Assembly (NCBI GenBank): GCA_021413845.1
Contig: JAIOPP010000015.1
Span: 1-54,641 of the forward strand
DNA: 54,641 nucleotides
Direction: 5' to 3'
Source: Planctomycetia bacterium
GTDB taxonomy: Bacteria; Planctomycetota; Planctomycetia; Pirellulales; PNKZ01
A program made the position numbers and the translations under genes. Shown here in pieces: positions 8,999 to 17,873 of the stretch. The notes below the pieces were generated by a model. The model ran no database searches, was not told where the DNA came from, and saw only the letters and a list, made by a program, of their open reading frames with translations. Position 1 is the stretch's first letter. Each line of letters starts with the position of its first letter.

Positions 8999-11863
8999 AT
9001 GTCAAAGACAACACGATTTTGGATGTTCATCGGCATACTTGCATCGTTGGTGCGAATCTCAAGTGCGGTCGGCCAATCGACCAACGCGGAACCGGCCTTC
9101 GACCTCACCGTCGAACAGCGACAATGGATGGAAAACCTTCGGCTTGGGAAAGAGGTCGGGCCGTCGGCGGCAAAGCTGTACTACGCACAAGTAAAACCTG
9201 CCTATCCGTTGTTCTACGAGGCTTGGTCTCAGGCCGAACCGGCTCTCAAGATCCAACTTCTAGGGTTCATCGCCAATCGCAGAATGCCCCGTTGGGAAGA
9301 AGTTTTGCATGTCGCCGCAGCCGACGATCGACGAGAGTTGCGCGTCGAAGCGCTCCGTTATTTCCAGTACCTCGACGCCGACGCCAAGACCATCGGCCGA
9401 CTACGAACGACGCTCGGAGACGCCGATCGAGAAGTACGTTGGATGGCCGCCAAGGCCCTCGCACAAATGCCGGCGGCAGTGGTCGAACTGCGCGCGGAGG
9501 TGAAGTCGTGGATCGAAAACCCCGACGTTCTTTTACGTCAGCCGTTGCTGGCGAACATCGTGCCGAGCGACAAGGTGCTCGATCATGTCGAGCCTTACTG
9601 GCTCGCGGCGTTGGCAAACCCCGACGCAATGACGCGCATGTCGGCGGCGGAAGGCCTGCAGCGGTTGAAGACTTTCGCGCCTGCAAGACTTCGAAACGGA
9701 GTCGTCGAACCCAGATCGGAAGAGAGAGGCAAACTCTGCGATTCGCTGCTCAACCTCATGATCAAAGATCTCGGGCACGCCGATGCGGCACTTGCCGGTG
9801 CTTCGATGTACGCTCTTGTTGCGCTTGGGAGTCCTGCTCTTGAGCAGCGCATCGTCGAGATGCTTAGCAGCGATGAATTGCCCGCGCGAGCCCGTGCCGC
9901 GGAGGTGTTGCGTAAGCGGAAAGCGGCTTTCGACCCGTCCTTGCTTTCACCGGTGTTCGAGCGAGGCGACGAAACGCTGCAACTTTTCGTCTGCGGCACT
10001 TTAGGACGTGTGCAAACGGCGGCCTGTGCGCCGGTCGCAGCGAAGGGGCTTGCGAGCAAACACCCCTCCGTGCGACAAGCAATGCTCTACACATTGGAAA
10101 ACTTGCCGGCGAACGTGAGCGGGCCGATCTTGATTCAAGCTTTGAAACACGAGGACCCGAACGTTCGACGACGAACCGCAACGATCCTGGGACGGCGTCG
10201 CGATACCGATGCACTAGCGGCGCTCGATCACGTCGCCGAACTCGATGCCGACGTCACGGTTCGCGATGCCGCACGTCGCGCCGCGGCGATCGTCGGCGGG
10301 CGCGACCTCGCCAAGATACTCGTCGATCGTAAGCAACTGCTCGAGCAAACATCCGAGCGACCCGTTCGCAAATTCGATCTCGCCCCAGGAGGCATTCCGA
10401 TCGATGTCGAGGGGGTGATGCAGATCGATTCGCACAAGCAACTCTTCGTCGATGATTTGATCGTCGCGAGCATCGGCACCGCCGAACGGAAGGCGCATTC
10501 GTTCCGGAAAGACCCGCGCAATCCGATCTTCGAGCAAGAGTATCCTTGGGAGCGACAAGGGACGCTGACGTTCGTCAGTTCGGTGCATTACGACATCGAG
10601 ACGAGGCTCTTCATTGCGTGGTATCACTCGATGCTCGGTGCCCCGGACGCGACGAAAGGAGAGCTTGGTCGAACGCCGCTCATCGCTTATAGCGTCGATG
10701 GAATTCATTGGCAGCGGCCTCTCATCGGGCAAAAAGCGTGGGTCGGATCGAAAACGAATAACGTCGTCGGCACGTCGAACAATATCGTGCCGATCCCCGC
10801 TGCCAAGGATCCGACTAAGCGTTATGCGTCGTACGTTTTTCATCCGGAAAAGAACGCTCTCGCCGTCGCCTACTCGCCGGATGGCATCGGTGAATGGACC
10901 GAGTTCAAAGCGGTTTGCGGCGGCGGGCGCGATGTCGTGACCGCGTGTCGCGACGATCTCGGCGGGGGCTATTTCGCGTTTATGAAATGGCGTTTGGGTC
11001 CCTGGTCGCGACGGAGTGCCTGGGCCGCTTGGGGGCCGACGCCCGACGCGATGACGCGCGGGCCGATCAACATCACGGCCGACCTCACCGACGACCAAGG
11101 CTCGGCAAACCGAATCGCCGCGGCATTTCCGACTCTCGACTACTTCCAACCAAGCCAATTTCACACCGAGATTTACGAAGTAACTCCGTTCATTTACGAA
11201 GGACACTACTTCGGGCTCCCGATGCGTTTCGACGTGAGCGGCCGCGGAGGAGGCAACATCGATGGAATTACCGATGTGATGCTCATCGCTTCGCGCGACA
11301 AACAGGGGAAACAAGGGTGGCAAAGACCCGCCGGCTCGGAGAGCGCCCCTTTGCTCGCTCTCGGACGCTGGGGAGAGTGGGACTCAGGCCAAATCTACGG
11401 CCCGAACGGCTTGCTCGTGGTCGACGATGAAATCGTGTTTTACTATACGGGCGCCTGCTTCGGACACGAGCCCGAAGGAAGCAAATCGGACGGCGAAGGA
11501 AACTCGGCTTACCGCGCAGCGATCGGCCGAGCTACGTTGCGACTAGATGGCTTAGTCTCGCTGCATGCGGACGATACCGAAGCCACGATCGCAACCAAGA
11601 AGCTCCGTTTCCTCGGCTCGCGATTGCAAGTGAATGCCGCCTGCGCGCAAGGGACGCTGCTCGTCGAAATGTGCGACGCTGCGGGAGCACCGATTCCCGG
11701 GTTTACGTTTGCCGACTGCGATCCTTTCATCGGCGATGCGTTACGCCACGTCGTGAGTTGGCGGGGAAAGTCCGATCTGTCGGGCTGGGCCGGCAAGGCG
11801 ATGCAAGTGCGCTTCAGGCTTCGCAACGGCGATCTCTATGCGATGCAATTTACGATCAGGTGA
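8999..11863 (+). CDS. secreted HEAT-repeat plus beta-propeller protein
   Basis: Protein of 954 residues from ATG 8999; a GTG at 8981 would add six residues. The N-terminus (SKTTRFWMFIGILASLVRIS) looks like a Sec signal peptide, so export is expected. Residues about 90-430 are alpha-helical HEAT-type repeats (DADREVRWMAAKAL, HEDPNVRRRTATILGRR). From about 465 onward the sequence has the AYSVDGIHW and AYSPDG style repeats of five-bladed beta-propellers of the GH32/43 superfamily. I see no certain catalytic acid set, so glycosidase activity should not be assumed. It stands alone on + with a 300-bp upstream gap. Confidence 0.72.
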   Translation: MSKTTRFWMFIGILASLVRISSAVGQSTNAEPAFDLTVEQRQWMENLRLGKEVGPSAAKLYYAQVKPAYPLFYEAWSQAEPALKIQLLGFIANRRMPRWEEVLHVAAADDRRELRVEALRYFQYLDADAKTIGRLRTTLGDADREVRWMAAKALAQMPAAVVELRAEVKSWIENPDVLLRQPLLANIVPSDKVLDHVEPYWLAALANPDAMTRMSAAEGLQRLKTFAPARLRNGVVEPRSEERGKLCDSLLNLMIKDLGHADAALAGASMYALVALGSPALEQRIVEMLSSDELPARARAAEVLRKRKAAFDPSLLSPVFERGDETLQLFVCGTLGRVQTAACAPVAAKGLASKHPSVRQAMLYTLENLPANVSGPILIQALKHEDPNVRRRTATILGRRRDTDALAALDHVAELDADVTVRDAARRAAAIVGGRDLAKILVDRKQLLEQTSERPVRKFDLAPGGIPIDVEGVMQIDSHKQLFVDDLIVASIGTAERKAHSFRKDPRNPIFEQEYPWERQGTLTFVSSVHYDIETRLFIAWYHSMLGAPDATKGELGRTPLIAYSVDGIHWQRPLIGQKAWVGSKTNNVVGTSNNIVPIPAAKDPTKRYASYVFHPEKNALAVAYSPDGIGEWTEFKAVCGGGRDVVTACRDDLGGGYFAFMKWRLGPWSRRSAWAAWGPTPDAMTRGPINITADLTDDQGSANRIAAAFPTLDYFQPSQFHTEIYEVTPFIYEGHYFGLPMRFDVSGRGGGNIDGITDVMLIASRDKQGKQGWQRPAGSESAPLLALGRWGEWDSGQIYGPNGLLVVDDEIVFYYTGACFGHEPEGSKSDGEGNSAYRAAIGRATLRLDGLVSLHADDTEATIATKKLRFLGSRLQVNAACAQGTLLVEMCDAAGAPIPGFTFADCDPFIGDALRHVVSWRGKSDLSGWAGKAMQVRFRLRNGDLYAMQFTIR

Positions 11864-11950
11864 TCCACGAAATCGAGCACTCTAGCGACTCGGCATCCCC
11901 CTCTGTAAGATGGAAGCCCTGCCGAGTTCGTCGTTACACCTCTCTCTTGA

Positions 11951-12508
11951 ATGGGCATGTCGGTTATGGTCGCCGAGTGGTTTATTCTCTCGAACGATCA
12001 CCCCACCGGACCTTATACGCAAGAGGCGCTGCTCGGATTTATGCAGCAAGGGAACGTCGTGCCGGGGAGTTTCGTCCGCAGGCTCGACGGCCCTTGGATG
12101 ACCGGCGCGCAAGCCTATGCGCAGATCTCGGCGGCAATGGCGCAGATGGCTGCCGCTCAGCAGCCGGCTCCGACTGCTTATGGAGCTCCGCGGGCACCGT
12201 CCAACCAATCGGTAGCGAGCACTTTCGCAGCTCGGAATCGGCAGCGGAAATGGTCGAGCATCTTCAGCATGATCATCTCGGTTTGCTCGATCTTGGTCGG
12301 TTGCGCGGGTGCCGTATACATCTACAAGAACTTCGGCAGCCTGCTTATTCGGCCTCCTGCGCAGCAAAAGCCGCAGGAGATCATCGTGATTCAACAGCCG
12401 CCGAAGGTCCAAGCGACGGGCACGGCGGAGCCGACCACGGTTCCAAGCGGCACCGTTCCGAGCAGCACAGCTCCGAGCGGCACGGCGCCTGCCGGCGCTC
12501 AAAACTAA
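11951..12508 (+). CDS. GYF_2-domain membrane protein
   Basis: Protein of 185 residues. Residues about 7-55 (EWFILSNDHPTGPYT followed by LLGFMQQG) match the GYF_2/DUF4339 fold, common at the N-terminus of planctomycete membrane proteins. A transmembrane helix lies at about 105-127 (FSMIISVCSILVGCAGAVYI). The tail is rich in Q, P, S and T with repeated PSGT units. ATG 11951 and 11957 are both possible starts; neither has a strong ribosome-binding site. GYF_2 domains bind proline-rich peptides in some proteins; the partner here is unknown. Confidence 0.75.
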   Translation: MGMSVMVAEWFILSNDHPTGPYTQEALLGFMQQGNVVPGSFVRRLDGPWMTGAQAYAQISAAMAQMAAAQQPAPTAYGAPRAPSNQSVASTFAARNRQRKWSSIFSMIISVCSILVGCAGAVYIYKNFGSLLIRPPAQQKPQEIIVIQQPPKVQATGTAEPTTVPSGTVPSSTAPSGTAPAGAQN

Positions 12509-12534
12509 CGCTTCTTCTCCGCTCGGCGTCGAAC

Positions 12535-13089
12535 TCAGCGGCTTTTCTCAAGCAGCATTTCCAGGTAGCTGCGTCGTTCGACTTCTTGAAGCCCAAGCTC
12601 GTCTTGCAGAGCCAGAATCTTCCCCTTCGCCAACTCGATCTCGTGAGAGTCGACGACGAGCTCGATTTCCAAGAACGTCCCGACCTCGTCGACCTCGTCC
12701 CAGACGATCTCGAATTGCGTCCCATTCCGTTGGAGCTCGGCGGCGCTCCGCCGCTTGACCACTTTCGCCGTCGCCCGAAATCCTAAGGCCAGCAGTAACT
12801 CCTCGAACCGCGCCGCCGCTTCACTTCCGCCGACGAGCGGCTGCTCCAACTCACGGCGCGTCTTCACCGTCTTATCGAGCTTCGGGCCCTTATACGTCAC
12901 GAAGTTCTCTTCGCCGACCGTGCGAATGCGGAGCGCTTCATCGGTCGCGGCGAAATCGCGTGCCGGGTGATTGAAGTAAGCATCGACCTGTCGAAACGGC
13001 GTAGCAAACGCCACACCAAGTCCTTCCAGCCGAGCGCGAAGCGCCGCCGGATCAACAACGCGAAACTTCTGTTCGACTTCGAGTTTCAT
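12535..13089 (-). CDS. CYTH domain protein (class IV adenylate cyclase-like)
   Basis: Protein of 184 residues carrying the CYTH signature ExExK at its start (LEVEQKFRV), followed by the acidic and basic strands of the triphosphate tunnel (DEALRIRT, VTYKGPK, ELEQPL, FLEIELV). CYTH enzymes hydrolyse or cyclise triphosphate substrates such as thiamine triphosphate, tripolyphosphate or ATP; sequence alone does not decide which. The start overlaps the stop of the upstream transporter gene (TGATG), so the two are cotranscribed and probably translationally coupled. Confidence 0.88.
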   Translation of the reverse strand: MKLEVEQKFRVVDPAALRARLEGLGVAFATPFRQVDAYFNHPARDFAATDEALRIRTVGEENFVTYKGPKLDKTVKTRRELEQPLVGGSEAAARFEELLLALGFRATAKVVKRRSAAELQRNGTQFEIVWDEVDEVGTFLEIELVVDSHEIELAKGKILALQDELGLQEVERRSYLEMLLEKSR

Positions 13090-14492
13090 CACTGAGCTCT
13101 TTGCTGTCCGCTCTGTGCCAACGGTTTCGGTAGCCGCACCGGCGGAAACTCGCCCGATTCGCCGATGCGCGACGGGTCGTCGCGGGTGACTTGCGTTTCC
13201 ATGACGTGTTGCCTGCGCACTTTGCGCACAAGAAACCGCAGGCCGGAGCTGCGCACGATGTCGCCGCCGCGTACCGGTCGGCCGACGATGTGGCGAATCA
13301 GATCGTTGATGTTCCGCACCTCGGCGGGAACGGCCGTCCGCTCGAACTTCACGCCTGCCGCCTGTTCCAACCGCTCCAGCGGAACTCCGCCGCCGGCGAC
13401 CCAGCCGGAACCGCTGTAGGCGAAGTGGGTCGGTGCCCGATCGAACTCGTCGAGAATATCGCCTACAAGTTCCTCCATGATGTCTTCGAGCGTGAGCATG
13501 CCGACGACGAGCTTCGCTTTGTCGCGCACCAGCGCGATATGCGTATGCTCGCGGATCATCGACTCTAAGCCGGCCGAGAGCGTGAGATCGGCGTCGAGAT
13601 AGTGCAGCGAGCGCACGATCCCGCGCAGCGACGGCATATCGGGGCTCAGTCTCAGCTCCGAAACGATATCCTTGAAATTCACATAGCCGCAGATGGATTG
13701 CCGGTCGCCCGAATGTTCGCAGACGGGAAATCGGGTATGCATGTCGGTATGCGCAATCACGAGGCTCTCGGCCATCGTATGGTCGAGATCGAGCGTGACG
13801 ATTTCATCGATCCGGACCATCACCTCCGCGATCTTGCGAGCCGACAACCGCGCGGCACCGAGAATGATTTTCTCTTCCTGCTTGCCGATCAAGCGCGAGG
13901 TGCGTGCGAGCGCCACCACGGCCCGAAGTTCCTGCATTTCGGCGACTTCGTGCTTGTGCCCATCGAGCAATGGCCGCCAGCGGCGCTCGCTCCAATCGAG
14001 CAACATCGAGCTGCTCGCCTCCAAGACCCAAACGGCCGGGTACGTGATCTTCGACATGAGATGCATAGCCGGCGAAAGCTTGATGCGGACCCATTCTTTG
14101 TTCTTGAGCGCGAAGACTTTGGGAATCAGCTCTCCGGCGACGATCGTCACGGCGCTGAGCGGGACGACGAAGATCGCCAGCGCGCAAACGTTCGACCAGC
14201 GCGCGGACATGCCGAATCGTTCTTGCAGATAGGGCCCGATCGTGTCGTCGACCCCTGCTCCGCCGGTCGCCGCGGCGATCGCTCCGACGAGCGTGATACC
14301 GAGTTGAATGACGGCGAGACTCGCCTCCATATTCTCCTTCATGTGGAACGCGGTCTTCGCGCCGGGCCGATTCTCGTCGGCCATCACCTTCAACCGACCG
14401 AGGCTGACGCTCGCCAGCGCAATCTCATAAGCGGCGAACACGGCATTGAGCGCCACCATGCACCCGATAATCACCCAGACGCCGATCGTCAT
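13089..14492 (-). CDS. CNNM/CorC-like (DUF21-CBS) membrane transporter
   Basis: Protein of 467 residues. ATG 14492 is chosen because an AGGGGAG ribosome-binding site sits six bases upstream; the frame stays open to 14597 but those residues have no membrane character. Residues about 1-180 form the DUF21 membrane domain (MTIGVWVIIGCMVALNAVFA). Two CBS domains follow (IDEIVTLDLDHTM; RDKAKLVVGMLTLEDIMEEL), then a CorC/HlyC domain at the C-terminus (FDRAPTHFAYSGSGWVAGG). This family exports Mg2+ or other divalent cations; older annotations call it hemolysin. It is the first gene of a two-gene unit with the CYTH protein. Confidence 0.92.
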   Translation of the reverse strand: MTIGVWVIIGCMVALNAVFAAYEIALASVSLGRLKVMADENRPGAKTAFHMKENMEASLAVIQLGITLVGAIAAATGGAGVDDTIGPYLQERFGMSARWSNVCALAIFVVPLSAVTIVAGELIPKVFALKNKEWVRIKLSPAMHLMSKITYPAVWVLEASSSMLLDWSERRWRPLLDGHKHEVAEMQELRAVVALARTSRLIGKQEEKIILGAARLSARKIAEVMVRIDEIVTLDLDHTMAESLVIAHTDMHTRFPVCEHSGDRQSICGYVNFKDIVSELRLSPDMPSLRGIVRSLHYLDADLTLSAGLESMIREHTHIALVRDKAKLVVGMLTLEDIMEELVGDILDEFDRAPTHFAYSGSGWVAGGGVPLERLEQAAGVKFERTAVPAEVRNINDLIRHIVGRPVRGGDIVRSSGLRFLVRKVRRQHVMETQVTRDDPSRIGESGEFPPVRLPKPLAQSGQQRAQ

Positions 14493-14748
14493 GAACTCCC
14501 CTTGAACCACCACACGTACGAAACCCGACCGCTCGGCCGTCGCATTCTCTGCCGCAAGGCGCTTCGGAATTGTATCGCACCACGGCCGGATCGGCACCGC
14601 CTCTTCTCGCGCAACGAAACCGATCGAAACGGCTGGAACGCTCGGCTTAGTCGCCGGCGATTATTTTCCCGGCTTTCGCATGTCATCGAACCGCCTATGA
14701 TGACGAAGCCTAGGCGGCCGCGCGCCCTTTACTTCGAGAGCCGATTCG

Positions 14749-15330
14749 ATGACTCCTTCCACACGTCGTACGTTTCTGACGCTCGGTCTTTGGGGCTCGC
14801 TCGCCTTGCTCGCAGCCTTAGCGTTCCGGCGCTTGGAACGGCCGCGCTCGGCCCCGCCGATCGATGCGCGACTGGAACAACTCGACGTCGTTCCGCTCGC
14901 GAACGGTGCGCGGCCTCTCACACGCGCCGAACTCGAAGGCAAAACCGTGTTGATCAACTTCTGGGGAACGTGGTGCCCGCCGTGTCGTGAAGAGTTTCCT
15001 CATCTCGCAGCACTTGAGAAACAATACCGCGGCCGAAACGATTTCCTGCTGCTCAGCATCTCGGCGACCGGCAGAATCCCGGAAGATGTCGATGGGCTCC
15101 GTGAAGAAACGGAAGCGTTTCTTCGCGGCGGCAACTATGAACTACCGATCTATGCCGACCCGAGCGGCAACACACGCCGCGGGCTCCGAATGGCCGTCGA
15201 TTCGAGCATCTATCCCGCGACCGTGCTTATCGACCGCTCAGGACGAGTCGCCGGAGCGTGGGAAGGTTTTCTCGTCTCCGAGTTCGACGAGATCAAGCTG
15301 AAGATCGCAGGCTTGCTGCAAGCGAAGTAA
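14749..15330 (+). CDS. TlpA/ResA-like thioredoxin
   Basis: Protein of 193 residues with an uncleaved membrane anchor or signal peptide at residues about 8-24 (FLTLGLWGSLALLAALAF). The thioredoxin fold follows, with active site WCPPC in WGTWCPPCREEF and the cis-proline region YPATVLIDRSGRVAG. Such proteins reduce disulfides outside the cytoplasmic membrane, for example in cytochrome c maturation. It is convergent with hisG and divergent from the CNNM-type gene, so it is probably transcribed alone. The specific partner is unknown. Confidence 0.9.
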   Translation: MTPSTRRTFLTLGLWGSLALLAALAFRRLERPRSAPPIDARLEQLDVVPLANGARPLTRAELEGKTVLINFWGTWCPPCREEFPHLAALEKQYRGRNDFLLLSISATGRIPEDVDGLREETEAFLRGGNYELPIYADPSGNTRRGLRMAVDSSIYPATVLIDRSGRVAGAWEGFLVSEFDEIKLKIAGLLQAK

Positions 15331-15381
15331 ACTTGCCGGCGATCGGAAACGGGACGCTCGGCGACCCGCTCGCCGAATGCG

Positions 15382-16236
15382 TTACAGCCGGCAGTTCTTG
15401 ATTTGCGTCTCGAGGATCGCGCTGGCGCCGAGAGCTTCGAGCCGTTCCATGATCGGGATCACTTCGTTGCGCTTCACCATCGCGCGCACGGCGCACCACT
15501 TCGGGTCTTCCAGCGCGCTGACGGTCGGCGAACTGAAGCCCGGCGTGATCTTCTCCGCGTCGGCGAGCTTGGCCCGCGGCACGTTGTATTCCAGCAAAGA
15601 ATAGGCCCGCGCGATGACGACCCCTTCGAGCCTGCGGACGACGCGATCGGCCGTTTCCGCATGGCGATTGCGATCGTTTTGCACCAGCACGGTTTGGTAT
15701 TGGCCGATGTCGGTGAGAATCTTCAAGCGATTGGCGGCGAGCGTGCTCCCCGTTTCCACAAGGTCGACGATCGCGTCGGCGACGCCGAGCGCGATCATCA
15801 CCTCGACCGAACCGCTCAACGTCACCAGATGGGCCGTCGCGCCGTGCTGCTTAAGATAGGTTTCCGTAACGTGCGGAAAGCTCGTGGCGACTCGTTTGCC
15901 GTCGAGATCGGCCGGCTTCGAGATCGCCGAGTCTTCCGGAATGCAGATCGAGAGCTTGCATTGGCCGACGCCGAGATCGAGCCGCGGGTTGAGCTCGACA
16001 CCGCTCTCGGAGATCAAGTCGCCGCCGGTAACGCCCATGTCGATCGCCCCTTCGGCGCACAGCACGGGAATGTCTTCGGTGCGCAGGAACGTGATGTCGA
16101 CAGGGAGTTCCTTGCAGCGCGCAAACAGGCTCCGCTCTTGTCGGCGGAAGTTGAGGCCGGCTTCCTTCAAAAGTTCGGCCGCTAGTTCCGCCAAGCGGCC
16201 TTTGCTCGGCACGCCGATTCGCAAGCTATCCATCAT
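15382..16236 (-). CDS. hisG: ATP phosphoribosyltransferase
   Basis: Protein of 284 residues, the long HisG form with a C-terminal regulatory domain. It catalyses the first step of histidine synthesis, joining ATP and PRPP. Visible family features are the start RIGVPSKGRL, the catalytic region FLRTEDIPVL and the PRPP-binding stretch ADAIVDLVETGSTL. ATG 16236 directly precedes a second ATG; the open frame upstream to 16341 has no family similarity and overlaps hisE. hisE ends 17 bases upstream, so the two form an operon. Long-form HisG is normally inhibited by histidine through its C-terminal domain. Confidence 0.96.
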   Translation of the reverse strand: MMDSLRIGVPSKGRLAELAAELLKEAGLNFRRQERSLFARCKELPVDITFLRTEDIPVLCAEGAIDMGVTGGDLISESGVELNPRLDLGVGQCKLSICIPEDSAISKPADLDGKRVATSFPHVTETYLKQHGATAHLVTLSGSVEVMIALGVADAIVDLVETGSTLAANRLKILTDIGQYQTVLVQNDRNRHAETADRVVRRLEGVVIARAYSLLEYNVPRAKLADAEKITPGFSSPTVSALEDPKWCAVRAMVKRNEVIPIMERLEALGASAILETQIKNCRL

Positions 16237-16252
16237 CGTAATTCTCTGGTTG

Positions 16253-16600
16253 TTATTCGCTCTGCTTCGGAGGCCGTGCGGCCTTCTCGGCCAATCCGGA
16301 AAGGCCGAACCGCCGGCCAAGCTCCGCTTCGAGCTCCGCAAGCGCGACCCCGCGGTGCGCCATCATCACGAACAAGTGGTAGACGAGGTCCGCGCATTCG
16401 TAAACGAAATGAGACCGGCCGGCGTCGTCAGGTTCGCCGGCCGCCTCGACGACTTCGGTCGCCTCTTCCGTAATCTTCAAGCCGATCTTCGGCACTCCGG
16501 CGGCGAGCAACTTCGAGGTGTACGACGTCGCCGACGGATTCGCCTTGCGATCCTCGATCGTCTGCATCAGTTTTGCCAGCACGTCGGACACGTCGCTCAT
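16253..16600 (-). CDS. hisE: phosphoribosyl-ATP diphosphatase
   Basis: Protein of 115 residues, the normal HisE length, hydrolysing phosphoribosyl-ATP to phosphoribosyl-AMP, the step after HisG. Diagnostic residues are GVPKIGLKITEEATEVVEAA and ECADLVYHLFVMM, the MazG-like four-helix metal site. Start at ATG 16600 is supported by AAGG five bases upstream; a longer frame to 16723 lacks conserved residues. It is the first gene of the hisE-hisG pair. Separate genes for HisE and HisI are implied, as no HisI domain is attached. Confidence 0.94.
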   Translation of the reverse strand: MSDVSDVLAKLMQTIEDRKANPSATSYTSKLLAAGVPKIGLKITEEATEVVEAAGEPDDAGRSHFVYECADLVYHLFVMMAHRGVALAELEAELGRRFGLSGLAEKAARPPKQSE

Positions 16601-16799
16601 GCGAGCCTTCGTCTCAAGTTCGGTGGGGATTTCAGCGTACGTCGGGCTTACCAAAGTCGCTCGGCTGCCGCAAAATAGCGGCAGGGAATCTTCCATCTTA
16701 GATAGCGGCCGAAAATCGGGCAATCGGCTACGGCCCCCCGTCGCGGGCGATTGAGTGCCCGAGAACGTCGCCGGCCCCCGCGAATTCGCTGCAATCGTT

Positions 16800-17774
16800 A
16801 TGTCGCAACCCTTTCCCGCCGCATGTGTTTACCTCTCGGGCCCGACGGCGAGCGGCAAGACCGCGATTGCGCTGGAGCTAGCGAAACTGCTCGACGCGGA
16901 AATCGTGGCGATGGATTCGATGACGCTTTATCGCAAGCTCGATATCGGCACCGCCAAGCCGACGCCGGCCGAACGGGAAGCCGCCCCGCATCATCTGCTC
17001 GACCTCGTGGAGCCCGACGCGGAGTTCAGCCAAGCGGAGTACGTGGCGGCGGCGAAGAACACGGTCGACGCGATTCTCGCGCGCGGGCGGATACCGCTCT
17101 TCGTCGGGGGGACACCGCTCTATTTGAAGACGCTGCTCCGCGGCATGTTCGAAGGCCCGCCCGCCGACTGGGAATTGCGACGGGCCCTGGAAGCGGAAGC
17201 GCGCAACGGGCCTCCCGGCCGATTGCACGCAATGCTGCACGAAGTCGATCCGATCGCGGCGGCGAAGCTGCATGCGAACGACGAGCGGCGATTGATTCGG
17301 GCCTTGGAAGTATATCGCTCGACCGGCATGCCGATCAGCGCACATCAGAGCCAATTCGAGCAGGTGCGCGAAGAGGCGAGGGGGCGGGTCTTCGTGCTCG
17401 ATCGGCCGCGCGAGAAGCTCTATGAACGCATCAACGCCCGCGTCGATACGATGCTCGCCGACGGGTTGCTCGACGAAGTGCGAAAGCTCATCGCGGAAGG
17501 CCAAGCTTTCGGGCGAACGGCAAGCCAAGCGCTCGGCTATCGTGAAGCGCTCGAATATCTCGCCGGCAACACGACGGAAGCGGCCATGGTCGACGCGATC
17601 AAGCAGAACACACGGCGATTCGCCAAGCGACAACTGACCTGGTTTCGCAGCTTGCCGGAATGCCGCAGTATTCCGATGGACGACGAGGCGACGCCGGCCG
17701 AGGTTGCTGTGCGGATTTTCGAAATCATCTCGGAGTCGGCCGCGAAACCGCAAGCGAACGACGTGCGCGATTAG
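16800..17774 (+). CDS. miaA: tRNA dimethylallyltransferase
   Basis: Protein of 324 residues from ATG 16800; a GTG at 16755 would add 15 non-conserved residues. It has the P-loop GPTASGKT, the substrate region AMDSMTLYRKLDIGTAKPT and the FVGGTPLYLKTLLRG motif of MiaA. It transfers a dimethylallyl group to N6 of A37 in tRNAs reading UNN codons. It is transcribed divergently from hisE with a short shared upstream region. Confidence 0.96.
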   Translation: MSQPFPAACVYLSGPTASGKTAIALELAKLLDAEIVAMDSMTLYRKLDIGTAKPTPAEREAAPHHLLDLVEPDAEFSQAEYVAAAKNTVDAILARGRIPLFVGGTPLYLKTLLRGMFEGPPADWELRRALEAEARNGPPGRLHAMLHEVDPIAAAKLHANDERRLIRALEVYRSTGMPISAHQSQFEQVREEARGRVFVLDRPREKLYERINARVDTMLADGLLDEVRKLIAEGQAFGRTASQALGYREALEYLAGNTTEAAMVDAIKQNTRRFAKRQLTWFRSLPECRSIPMDDEATPAEVAVRIFEIISESAAKPQANDVRD

Positions 17775-17835
17775 TTGGTTTCGGCCGCAGCGCTTCGGCG
17801 ATAGAATCGGAGCCGTACGCGAGTCCTGCATCATC

Positions 17836-17865
17836 CGACCACTGACCACTGAACACCGACCACTG
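17836..17865. repeat. short GACCACTG-type tandem repeat
   Basis: The gap between miaA and the amidohydrolase gene holds three near-copies of CCGACCACTG (GACCACTGACCACTGAAC, then CCGACCACTG). Such runs are simple intergenic repeats; no function is evident. The amidohydrolase start follows within ten bases. Confidence 0.6.
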
Positions 17866-17873
17866 CCCCACCC

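Noticed and set aside
10214-11323. Minus-strand open frame of 369 codons
   Set aside because: Antisense of the HEAT/propeller gene; composition not protein-like.
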